From: Poa pratensis | Taxonomy: Eukaryota > Streptophyta > Magnoliopsida > Poales > Poaceae | Assembly: GCA_947311845.1 (NCBI GenBank) | Contig: CAMZMU010000041.1 | Span: forward strand, 132,963,505-133,027,504 | DNA: 64,000 nt | Direction of reading: 5' to 3' | Part shown: piece after piece, positions 13,006 through 23,115 of the stretch | Layout: each line of letters opens with the position of its first letter | How positions within the stretch are numbered: position 1 is the first letter of the stretch | Made by a program: the position numbers and the translations under genes | The notes under the pieces: generated by a model | The model's input: the letters and a program-made list of their open reading frames with translations, nothing else | What the model was told of the DNA's origin: nothing | Databases searched by the model: none

Positions 13006-14356
13006 GGTGCATCACTTGCAAGCGTCCCGCAGCACTGTGCTGACGAAGTAGACGGGATGCTCGACAAGCGTTGTCGATGGAGGTGCAGCGCTGGGCTCTT
13101 CAGGGGCCCTGTCGAGGTTTTCTTGTGGCAAACCCTTGGCGAGGGTGCCTGCTGGTTGCGCGGGCTCGACTTGAGGCTCAGGGCCTGAAGAGGGTGTTTC
13201 CTTGTCGGGAGGCTCTAGGCTTGGCGTGGCAGTGTCTTTCTTGGCGAGGACTGGCTCTTCCCATTCCACCACCAGGACCGCGCTTGCCGTCTGTGGAGTG
13301 GCTGCTAAGTACAGCTTCAGATGCTCACCGGGCCTGGGGGCGACCATGATAGGTGGGCTGGCCAGGTACTTCTTCAGGTCCTCGAATGCCTTGTCCGCCT
13401 CTGGTGTCCAGTTGAACGTGCCAGACCTTTTCATGATCTTGAAGAATGGCAGCGCCCTTTCGCCGAACTTGGAGATGAAGCGGCCTAGGCTCGCCATGCA
13501 TCCCGCCAGGCGTTGCATGCCCTTGAGGCGACGGGGTGGCTGCATTTCTTCTATGGCCTTGATCTTGTCTGGGTTTGCTTCTATGTCGCGGTGAGACACT
13601 AGGAACCCGAGGAGTTTGCCTGATGGTACCCCGAAGACGCACTTGGCAGGGTTCGGCTTGATGTTTACCTTGCGCAGGTTGGCAAAGGTCTCTCCGAGGT
13701 CCTCCATGAGGGTGCACTCTTCGCGTGTTTTGACCACGATGTCGTCGACGTAGGCTTCTGCGTTCTTCCCCATCTGAGCCCCCAAGGCCGTCCTCATGAG
13801 CCTCTGGAAGGTGGCGCCGGCGTTCTTCAGGCCGAAAGGCATGCAGACGTAGCAGTACACACCACAAGGGGTGAGAAATGCCGTCTTCTCCTCGTCCTCC
13901 TTCGCCATCTTGATCTGGTGGTAGCCTGAGAAGGCATCCAGAAAACAGAGGAGATCGCAGCCGGCGGTGGAGTCCATGATTTGGTCTATTCTGGGCATGG
14001 GTATGGGTCCTTGGGGCAGGCCTTGTTGAGGTTGGTGTAGTCGATGCAGCGCCTGCTGCTCCCGGTGTGCTTGGGGACGACCACCGTGTTGGAGAGCCAC
14101 GAGGGGTGTGCAACTTCTCGGATTATGCTTGCTTCTTTCAACTTCTCTACTTCCTTGATGATGAACTCTTGCTTCTCTGGTGCCTGGCGCCGTGCTTTCT
14201 GCTTCACGGGGCGTGCATTTGGACACATGGCTAAGTGGTGCTCGATCACCTCACTCGGTACTCTGGACATCTCTGACGGTGTCCATGCGAACATGTCAGA
14301 GTTTGCCCTGAGGAAGGCGACGAGCGCGCTTTCCTATTTGGGAGGCAAACCAGCGC
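13006..14356 (-). pseudogene. Second pol copy of element A: reverse transcriptase
   Basis: The frame 14226-13012 gives about 400 residues of Ty3/Gypsy RT. Palm motif A (FLDAFSGYHQIKM) is at about 13940, MPFGLKNAGATFQR at about 13830, and the catalytic YVDDIVVK at about 13745. The thumb and connection segment follow (LGFLVSHR, IKAIEEMQPPRRLKGMQRLAGCMASLGRFISK). Upstream, 14294-13986 carries the FAWTPSEM...HHLAMCPNARPVKQK linker typical of Gypsy polyproteins, in another frame. The RT core is unbroken from 14000 to 13012. It is the least damaged enzyme in element A, but it lacks a continuous polyprotein around it. Confidence 0.8.
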
Positions 14357-14993
14357 CTATGGTGATGCTAGCCCCCGAGCCACTGGCGTCCAGCGACACC
14401 TTCTTCGTGGCTGCCTGTTCCTGTGAGAACAGCTGCTTCTTCTTCGCGGGCCTCTCGAGGGGCTCCACATGTCCTCGTCAGTAGGGAATGCCACGGCAGC
14501 GGCCTTGTAGGCAGTCTCGACAGAACGCATCGCATCCTGGACTTGACCGTGGATGGAGATAGTGCCGCCGTTGCCTGGGATCTTGACGATGTTGTACGCG
14601 TGGTGGGTGACGGCCATGAACTTCGCGAGGGCGGGGTAGCCGAGGATGGCATTGTAGGGCAGGCCGATGTGCACCACGTCGAAGTCGATCTGCTTGGTGC
14701 GGTAGTTCTGCGGCGTGCCGAAGGTGACTGCGAGCCTCACCTGCCCCAGCGGTGTAGTGGAGCTATTTGTCACCCCCGTGAAGGGCCTGGAGGGCATAAG
14801 CCGCTCGTATGACACTTGAAGCTGTTCGAAGTTCTCGACAGAGATGACATTCAAGCCTGCTCCCCCATCTATGAGCGTCTTGTTGACGGCGATGTTGTGG
14901 ATGGTGGGAGTGCACACCAGAGGGATGGTGCCGACGGCCTTGGTCGACTTTGGGTGGTCCTTGGAGTCGAAGGCGATGGTGTACTGCGACCAC
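14357..14993 (-). pseudogene. Retropepsin-like aspartic protease of element A
   Basis: The frame 14917-14357 contains LIDGGAGLNVIS, which matches the D-[ST]-G-[AS] active-site loop of plant Gypsy proteases with Gly in place of the usual Ser/Thr. GLPYNAILGYPALAKFMAV follows, the conserved ILGRP-like flap-to-core strand. The C-terminal part (to 14357) includes a linker with VSLDAS-type sequence lost to a frameshift. The protease would release Gag and Pol products. It is separated from Gag and RT by frame changes and is read as a broken polyprotein segment. Confidence 0.7.
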
Positions 14994-14999
14994 TTGAGG

Positions 15000-16256
15000 G
15001 GTTGGGACGCCTCAATCCCGGGAAGCGCGGCGTTGACCTCGCGAGAGAACTGCTTGAAGTGGTTGTTGGACTTGGGCGCCTGAGACCCGCCGAGGATGCA
15101 CGCTATGGCCCCGCGAGGGGCCTGATAGCCTCCAGGGTTCTCGTCGGGGAGGTTGCTGTTTCGCCCGGCGGGGTTCGCCTGAGGCCCCTGCTGCTGGTGC
15201 TGCAGCGATCGCCGCCGCGACCGCCACGGCCTCCGCCGAGTCTGCCGCGGCCTTGGTTCCTCTCGCGCTCCTTGCTGAGCTGCTTGAGCTCCCAGCAGTC
15301 TTCAGTCGCGTGGTTGTGCCTGTTGTGGTAGATGCAGAATGGGCCTCGCAAGGCTACTTTCTTCTCGCCTGACGCCTGTGAGGCCTCGCGAGGCTGCTTG
15401 GCGTCTGGCTCTGCCGCGAGGACGGCGGTGGTTTTGCGCTTCTCGGCAGGCTTTTTCTGGATTCTGGACCCCTCAGGAGGCTCTTCCTCTGTCTCATGCT
15501 TGACGAAGAGGAGGACCTCTTCAGCCTTGGCGCACTTGTCTGCCAAGTCGAAGAGCTTCACCACCGAGGTGTGTGTCGTGGATGCCGAGCTTCTCGAGCA
15601 TCCTGCGGTTCGTGACGCCCTCTCTGAAGGCAGAGATGACGTGCGAGTCCGGGATGTTTGGAATATTGTTGCGGACCTGGCTGAAGCGCTGGATGTACCT
15701 GCGAAGGGTCTCGTCTGGCTTCTAGCGCACTGCGCGGAGATCATTGTAGGTGAGGGCGCGCTCGTACGTGCCCTTGAAGTTGGCGACGAAGACCTTGCAG
15801 AGGTCCTCCCATGTGTCGATGGTGTTCTCGGGGAGGTTCATGAGCCATGAGAGTGCGGAGTCCTTGAGGGCCATGGAGAGCCAGTTGGCCATCACCTTGT
15901 CATGGCCACCCGCAGCCTGAATGGAGACGGTGTAGAGCTGCAGGAACTCCAGAGGGTTGGTCCTGCCATCATAGTGCGGAGGGAGGTCTGGCTTGAACTT
16001 CACCGACCAGACGACGCGACGCAAGTTGCGGGTGAAGGCGGTGCAGCCTGTGGCGTACGTCACAGCGCCGCCGGCGAGCGCGGTGTGGTTCTGGTGACCT
16101 GCGGCCCCAATCTCCTGGACGACGCGGTTATGGTGGTCCCACTGGCGCTCGATTTCCACGCGCGCATCTGCGGGAGTGCGTTGCACAATCTGACAGTCAT
16201 GCGGCGAGGATTGCGTGTGATGCGGCATGGTGGTTTGCCGCCGGTGCCGCAGCCGG
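15000..16256 (-). pseudogene. Gag of element A (Retrotrans_gag and CCHC-like knuckle), interrupted
   Basis: The frame 16228-15722 carries the capsid domain of the Retrotrans_gag family: LPPHYDGRTNPLEFLQLY, then WLSMALKDSALSWLMNLP and TWEDLCKVFVANFKGTY. Downstream a shifted frame (15744-15103) gives CxxHxxxxHxxxxC (CIYHNRHNHATEDC), the zinc-knuckle-like motif of this lineage, followed by an Arg/Gly-rich tail (near 15250). Known role: Gag forms the virus-like particle and packages element RNA. The N-terminus is cut off at 16256 by a CACTA element. The gag start codon survives 9 kb away at 25488. Confidence 0.75.
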
Positions 16257-16500
16257 CACTACCACAGAAAGGCCTTTCTGTGGCGCACGTTTTTGACTTT
16301 CTGTGGCGCACCGGGAGGATTGCTGGGTGCGCCACAGAATTCTCGCCACAAAAATTATTTCTGTGGCGCACCCAGCGCGGTGCGCCACAGAAATAGGTCG
16401 GCAGCACCCTATGCAGAGGAATTCTGTGGCGCACTGTTCCTTGTGCGCCACAGAAAGTGGTGCGCCACAAAAAAAAAGCGTGCGCCACAGAAATATGAAA
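16257..16500. repeat. CACTA 1 left TIR and subterminal repeats
   Basis: The terminus CACTACCACAGAAAGG is followed by at least eight copies, in both orientations, of the word TTCTGTGGCGCA / TGCGCCACAGAA within 240 bp. In En/Spm-type elements such repeats bind the element's TNP1 (TnpA) protein. A short TACAGGTATATACAG-type repeat (16540-16590) follows. Confidence 0.85.
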
Positions 16501-17095
16501 CAGAAATACCGGTATTTTTTCGTTTTGCTGTACAAATACAGGTATATACAGGATTTATACAGGTTTATACAGAAATACAGGTATATTTGACAGGTATATA
16601 AACAGACAAACACATTAATCAATATGTCATCACACATATTACTTAGTGCCCGATCGAGATACATATATACACATAGTCACAAAAGTGCCGAATGTTTCAT
16701 CATTTCACACTACACATTACAAATCAAGTGTTCGCCGCCTAACTATGATCAAATGTAGTACACATCGGCGATGATGGTGAGCAAGAGCGCGCGGGAGCAT
16801 GCATGATCATGGAGTCCTCTTCTTGAGCGGCGCCGGGAACGGTAGAAAGCCTTCTTTCGTCTTCCACTCCCTGGTGTCATTCTGTGCCTCTAGTCGTTCT
16901 TCGATATCCCTCTGACACAACCCTGAAGATGGATTGGGATATATATTGGTTAGTGATATAAATAGAGTATAATTTATTCATCTAAGTAGAGAGGCAAGAC
17001 AATCAATCAATTGTCATGGTTGGAAATCATATGGCTATCCTATTTGGGTTTCATAGCATAGCATATATATAATATATAACCCTACACATGCACTT

Positions 17096-18560
17096 CTATA
17101 ATACCTCTGGGGTAGTGGAAGGACCCTGATTTGTGAATGACATCGTCGAGGATGATCGTTGACAACTGCAGCCGGATGCGATGGAAGTCTGTTCTGTAAT
17201 CAGCATCGGTGAGAGCATCCGCCATTTTGGTGTATTCTGCGAGACCAGATGGAATCTTCGTTTTCTCGAATCCCGGACAATCGCTTTAAGGTGATGGAGG
17301 GCGTAGTAGGCCTCCTTCACGCTGCCATCCAGTTGCTTGATGCAATGGAAGCCGGTCCCATGCTGGAACTTGTGTGTGTTTCCTCCGTGAAGAATTCCGA
17401 CTTCTTATGGAAGGGGCCGCCCTTTTGGGCATAGGCCTCGAGAGCGTCATCGAGAACACCCTTTATTCTGGTGTATCGTCTCGGCGTGGATTTATTCCCC
17501 GAGTCCAAATAAGTGGCAATGGACCACCTCGGGGATACGTAGATGAGTGCGCAGTACTTGTCCCTGCTCAACACAATTGAAAGAATGTTGGACAAAGGAT
17601 CAGCGATGGAAGAAATGTACAAGAAGGCATAAGATCCGACGGTGGCGAGCGGATGTGTACTTACTCGAAAAAGAAAGGCAGAAGAAGGGCGTTCTTCCTC
17701 TTGTTGGCCAGCATGACCCTTACGAGGTACTCCGTGGCCGTTTCCCGTGTCTTTGATCCTTCCACCAGATGGCTGTCGCGCATGTAGTAGGGATCCACTA
17801 TCGCGACGTACGGGGTATCATCTCTCCTGATCTTCATCGCCATATCGAGCGCATATAGGCGGACCATGTTATAGTCCAGCCGTTGAGTGTGAAAGAGTTT
17901 GAAGATGTCCTCGTACGCTATGAAGAACACATCCGCGGGGTCTTCCTGGACGAAGTCCACCAGCTCTTTGGCACCTTGACCGCGAACGCCGGGTAACTCG
18001 GCTGCTTGTCTTTAAGAAGGAGCTCCTCTAGATGCAAGATAGATTCCTGCAAGGCAATCATGGGTCCTTCTGCAAGGCGGAGCAAGTCCCCAGACAAGAT
18101 AGGTTTACCAGCTTCATGAACTCGGGGGAAGCCATCCGCACGGGGTGGAATCGTGTCTTCAAGACCCCGGATCTTAGGAGCTGGCTGGCTCGCAGAGGTG
18201 GAGGATCCTTTTCTCTTCCTGTGCTTCTTGTTCTTCATCTCTGTGGATTGTGGGGGTGAAGTGAACCCCGCTTTAACAGTTTCTTTCAGTGTGTTAGGGC
18301 TGAAAATGTTACCCGGTTGAGCTTGATGATCGCCGGCATCCGGAGGCGTGTCGGTGAAGGCCAGGCGTTGTGTGCATGAAGTGGGACGAGCAGGTTGACC
18401 GCGGTGGTCGCGGAAGGGTTCTTCATCCACAAGAGGCATGTACATACCATCCATGCAGGCGCCAGTGTTGATGTAGTCATCGACGTTGACATCATTCTCC
18501 TCCTCCTCATTGTCGTCGTTGCCACCAAGTTGAGGTGCAACGGCTTTGTCCTAAACATAA
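17096..18560 (-). pseudogene. Ulp1-like C48 protease region of CACTA 1
   Basis: This is the minus strand, in exons or pieces. 18454-17918 contains a KNKKHRKRKG nuclear-localisation-like cluster and GKPILSGDLLRLAEGPM...LEELLLKDK. 17960-17661 contains FFIAYEDIFKLFHTQRLDY and DTPYVAIVDPYYM. 17622-17317 contains YCALIYVSPRWSIATYLDSGN, in the position where Ulp1-like domains read HWxLxVxxxxxxxxxYLDS. 17320-17096 contains KEAYYALHHLKAIVRD. This series matches the C-terminal protease-like module found in many grass CACTA proteins (as in KAONASHI-type elements). The usual catalytic His position reads as Ala-Leu-Ile in the third piece, so activity is doubtful. Intron borders were not proven. Confidence 0.55.
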
Positions 18561-18575
18561 ACAATAGCACATCCG

Positions 18576-20925
18576 TTAGTCGGGAAAGTCGGAAAGTCGG
18601 GGAATTCGGAAAGTCAGAACTAACCTTGGACGGTTGCGGTGAAGATGTTCCCAACAACTGTTTGTGGCGGTTGGTGGCGGCGACGACCGGCGGTAGCTTC
18701 CGGCCGGTGGTGGCGGCGACCGGCGGTAGCTTCCGGTGGTGGTGGCGGCGACCGGCGGTTCCTTCTGGGTGGTGGCGACGGCTGCTTGTGGCGCCGGTTC
18801 ATCCGCAACAGCTTTTTGTGGCCGCCTCGACGGGGGCCGAACGACCGGGGCCGGGGCCTCGAGGTGGCGCCGCCGGTGCGCCTGACCCCATGAAGAACAT
18901 CCCCAAGACGAATCTGGGTCTTCGGCCATTCCATCATCCACTTCCCGCATTCGCCAAGCTTCATGTGTTTCTCGGCTCCCGGAGGTTGCGTGGGGGGGTC
19001 GATGTCACGGAACTCAGGCAGTACCTCGCTCACATTGACTTTCATCACGACCTCGCTCATTCGGGTGTTGTGCATATCGCGGGTCAAAGGTTGTATGATC
19101 TTGGCCGTTGCGACTTCCTTCAACTCGCCGCCGACCCCCACCCTATGCAGGAGTATGCAAGGCATGTCCTGGGAGTCAACACATGTTGGGCACCATGCAT
19201 GAGATATGGCAGTCATCAAAGGCATATATAGTCATAGAAGATGTCGCGGACTAACTAATTAGTTACCTTGGTGATGGCGTCGAGCTCGGCTAATGTCGAG
19301 ACAAGGGCGCCGGTGCCGGCGGCCGGCCTATCATTCTCCGGCCGCTCGTGCGCATTATCATTATTCTCCGGCCTTGGTGTATGTTGATCCACGACAGGGG
19401 CACCGGTGGGGTCACCAGGACCGGCGACACGTTATTGCTGGAGGTGCTGCCGGCGAAGCTGGGCACGTGTATCGGCCCCTGTTGACCTCTCGCGTTCCAG
19501 CAGCTAACCCCTCCATCAACCAGGGGGTAACATCCGGAGCTGCTCGTTCACCTTCTCGGCCACTAGCTTGTCCACCATGGTAGAGTCCACCTTTTCTTTC
19601 TCTAGTGTCTCCAGCTTCTTCCTTAGCTCGAGAACCTCGGCTCTATCTTTAGCCGGCTTCCTCCTCTCCTTTTTCTTGTCGGTGTCCGTGCTGTAGTACT
19701 CGATGAACTTCATCGCGTACCAAAGCCGGTCACACGGCCAGCTGACGTCGGCGGCTTTGACTTGTCCCTCCCCTTGAAAACGTTCATCGCCCGGTTGAAA
19801 GTCGTGTCCCACGGGCCGGCCTGAGCCTCCTGGGACGACGGGCCGGCCTCAGCCTCAGCCTTCAACTCAGCCTCCTGCGGACAAAGGAAATAAACGTGAA
19901 CCCATGTAGAAATCAACGCAAATGGACTTTGAGATATCCGCGGTAATTAAGTTCCTTACCAGCGTTTTCTCGAAATCCAGCACATCTTATAGTCGGTAAC
20001 GAATTCCCCCGTCCCCGGCTTCAGATAGTAGCGGGACCGAACAAAGTTCCTAACTTGCTCGTCCGTGATTTTATGCCACATGTTCTCTTTCCCAAGTCTC
20101 GCAACCTCGGCATCCTCCTTGTCCCAAACGGGCTGTTTTCCTGCGTAACCGCCGCTTCCCAAATGGTGGTTACCTAAGTTCAGTGCCCGCATTTTCTTCC
20201 CCCACTCGGTCCATTTTTCAGCCTCCGGAGATGCCAAGGACAACTTCAATGCCTCGAACTCTTCTATGTCGATGTACGGCTCTTTGGCACTGATCTCTTC
20301 CCAGCTAAGACCCTTTTCAATCTTCGCCTTCACCCGGCCTCTCCAGCTGGTCAAGGCGGTGTTCATCTTCGTGATGGCGAAGTTGTCCACCTTTTTGTTT
20401 CCATCATCCGGGAAAATGTATCGTTCGTGAAGCTTCTTGAGGAGTTGTGTGCGCAAAGCCTCATTCTCCTTCCTGAGGTCATACGTGTTGATCGACACGG
20501 TTTCCCGGAGGATGCACCCTAGTTGCATGCCGTACCCTTTTGCGATGTTCCTAGGCTCCTGTGGTTGGCCACTTAAGGAGACCTTAGTGAACGTGTCTGT
20601 GATGGGGGCCACCGCATTCGGTGTCCGGTCCTTCCTCTGCTTCTTATGCCTCTTAGCGGTCGGGTTACCACCACCGCCATCCGTGTGGTCGCCACCCCCG
20701 ACATCCGTGTGGTCGCCGCCCTCGGTGGTGGTGGTTGCGTCCCCATCTCCGTCGGTGTCCTCCGCATCCTCCATCTCTAACAGAAAGTCACCATCGCCGT
20801 CACGAGCCAGTTCGGCGGCCTCCGCATCCTCCATCTCCGGGTTTCACTTCCCAGAACGGCTTGTTCTTTTCTCTAGCTTGTTCTTCGACGCTCATGTGCT
20901 TAGAAGGACCGGCCTCGGAGGACAT
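18576..20925 (-). pseudogene. TNP1-type (Ptta/En/Spm, PF03004-like) protein of CACTA 1
   Basis: The likely start is ATG at 20925 (MSSEAGPSKHMSVEEQAREK), followed after a one-base shift by an acidic stretch with Gly/Asp repeats (20834 on). The conserved core then runs NIAKGYGMQLGCILRETVSI, KLHERYIFPDDGN and HHLGSGGYAGKQPVWDKEDA, and ends at a probable splice site near 19956. 19812-19516 adds a heptad-like coiled coil (ELRKKLETLEKEK), and 19225-18620 adds the C-terminal core (ILLHRVGVGGELKEVATAKI) and a Pro/Arg-rich tail. Known role of the family: binds subterminal repeats and helps transposition. The same core (HxLGxGGY...PxW) recurs in the gene at 63277-64000. It is damaged by at least one frameshift near the start. 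Confidence 0.65.
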
Positions 20926-21032
20926 GTTTGCACTGCATTGAAAAAGAGGAAAAAAGTTAGTACAACAAATATACAAAAGCATCACTTAATTTAGTACTAA
21001 GATACCCCGGCCCATGCATTAGCCGCAATACC

Positions 21033-21114
21033 CCATATGTCCTATTTTTAGCAAAGTCATGCTAAATTTCACGAAAAAATTTGGCATGACCTTTGCTAAA
21101 AATAGGACATATGG
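21033..21114. repeat. Long near-perfect hairpin in TNP1 leader or intron
   Basis: The left arm 21033-21069 and right arm 21077-21114 pair with one mismatch and one 1-base bulge, leaving a 7-nt loop. The arm starts CCATATGTCCTATTTTTAGC. It lies upstream of TNP1, on the side of its 5' end. It is not flanked by an obvious TSD, so it is not clearly a MITE. It could form a strong stem in either transcript. Confidence 0.8.
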
Positions 21115-22689
21115 AGTACCCGAATTTGCCGGAACGGAAGTTAATCGACGTTCCGGCAATCTCAAGGGCCTCACGGGGTACCTGCAAACATTTCACAAAA
21201 AATATCCACAACTCCGGCCGGCATCTCCGGCCGGCATCTCCACGACACGATGGTCGGAGCACAAACAACCACGACACGATGGTCGTGGACACATATATAT
21301 CCATCAACACCATTCACAACACATCCATAATTTCTCACCACTTGTCGACGAGCTCCGGAACAGCAGCGTCGAGGTCTCCTCTTCAAACTGCATAGTACAT
21401 AAAAAAGTCAAAACTTGTGAATAAATTAACTTCACTTGTGCTATATTCCCTGACCATGCAACTACATTAAAATTAAATCTAGCCAAATTCACATGCATAA
21501 TGATTAAAAATATAAGTGATGATCCCCATCTACGCTCATATCCTTCTCTAACATATAGACCACGGAAACACAATGTTTTTTTCGGTAGGGGATTGTTGGT
21601 TGTGGCTAGAACTAACACGTGGACACATACATATATGATCGATTATTGTTGTTATACATCAAGTGCACAAGGTGATTCACATTAAATTTTATTACAAGTC
21701 ACCAAATAATGGTCTTGTCAAAATTGAGATAGACCAACAAGGATATCATAAATGGAGTGTAGCATGCCACCACATATTACAAGTCACCAAATAATGGTCT
21801 TGTTAATGTTGTACTGTTCTAGAATTTTAAGCTACAAACTCAATTTTCATCTATCTGTCCATTTATAGAGCCTTGCTATCGTATGATTGGATATATTTTC
21901 ATAAGTAATATTTCTATTTTTGTTTAGAGTAGCTTTATAAAGGGAACATGAGCAGCACGTCTCTCTTTCTAAAGAGATCATTCAAGCTAGCTCCATGTAG
22001 AGGAAAATGCAGGCACCAAAATCATGAGGGATATTGTTAGCAACATAGACTAGGTGAGAACTCCAACCAGTCTTTCTCCAGAATGCTAACCAATGTGACA
22101 GTGCTATACAATGAGCTATCTATGAGGTCAAATGCTAACCAAGTTTCTATGTATGTGCGGGCATGCAAATGCTTGCCGGATGCCTAAATTCAATGCTTGT
22201 AACACATTGAGATGCAGTAGATGTTTTGACCTAAATGCTAACCAAGTTTCTATGTATGTGCGGGCATTTCCACAAGCACCTAGAGTGCAAGGTTCGGTGG
22301 CGGGGAGGGAGGAGGGAGAGAGGGGGGGGAAGCATACCTCGGGGAGGGGGGAGGGAGGGGAGGTCGAGGACGGCCGGGGCGCAGGGGAGGTTAAGCAGGC
22401 GCCGAGGACCTCCGCTGTGTCGACGACGGCCGGTCCGTGGGCACGGGCACGGCGAGGCGACCAGGGGCGCATCGAGCACGAGCGAGGCGACCACGGGAGC
22501 GTCGAGCACGGGCGGCGCCGGTGCGGGTGGCGGTGGAGGTCCTCCTGGCCGTCAGTGGCGGGCGGGTCAAGCACGGTGGAGCGCGGTAGGCTGCCGGCGG
22601 CGAGGGGTCATCGCGAGAGGCGAGGGCGCGGGACTTGGTGAAATTTTGGGGAAGAAAGGGGCAGCGCAGGGTGGCCCCACATGTAAGTG
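21115..22689. other. CACTA 1 internal spacer with low-complexity and direct repeats
   Basis: No convincing gene. It contains a duplicated CACGACACGATGGTCG (about 21240 and 21268) and a 34-bp direct repeat (AATGCTAACCAAGTTTCT... at 22131 and 22232). A GC-rich block at 22290-22640 is open on both strands for 150-190 codons, but translates to Arg/Gly/Pro-rich text without known domains. It is probably a TNP1/TNP2 intron or 5' leader. Confidence 0.4.
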
Positions 22690-22920
22690 GCAGGCGCAAG
22701 AATTCTGTGGCGCACCATCCAGGCGATGCGCCACAGAAAGTGAGGATTCTGTGGCGCATCCGCTAGGTGGTGCGCCACAGAATTATCTAGCCTAACAGGG
22801 GGCGGCCCCACATGTTAGTAGAGGCCCTAGAATTCTGTGGCGCACCTGCGGAGGGATGCGCCACAGAAAGTTAAGATTATGTGGCGCATCCGCTAGGTGG
22901 TGCGCCACAGAATGTCCTGG
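22690..22920. repeat. Internal array of CACTA 1 subterminal repeats
   Basis: Eight copies of (A)ATTCTGTGGCGCA / TGCGCCACAGAA in alternating orientation occur between 22702 and 22914, the same word as next to the left terminus at 16257. They sit in the middle of the element, between TNP1 and TNP2, where a single CACTA copy would not be expected to have them. Confidence 0.8.
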
Positions 22921-22996
22921 GCTTTTTTTTTGCTGAACTTTTTTTCTTACAAATATTTTTGGTTAAATTTGGTTCAAAAAATACACACAATATGTC

Positions 22997-23115
22997 TCAT
23001 ACATATTTAGTTCATTGAATACATAACTCTTGCATTGTCTCACACACAATGTCATACATATTTAGTTCATTGAATACATAACTCTTGCATTGTCTCACAC
23101 ACACACACACACAAA
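22997..23115. repeat. Perfect 55-bp tandem duplication with (AC)n tail
   Basis: 22997-23051 is repeated at 23052-23106 with no difference that I can see ('tcatacatatttagttcatt...tgtctcacac'), and it runs into an (AC)n run ending at about 23115. It lies in the 3' end of TNP2, close to its stop. Confidence 0.8.

Noticed and set aside
22128..22795. ORFs of 150-190 codons on both strands
   Set aside because: GC-rich low-complexity DNA gives long chance frames; Arg/Gly/Pro-rich, no conserved motif.
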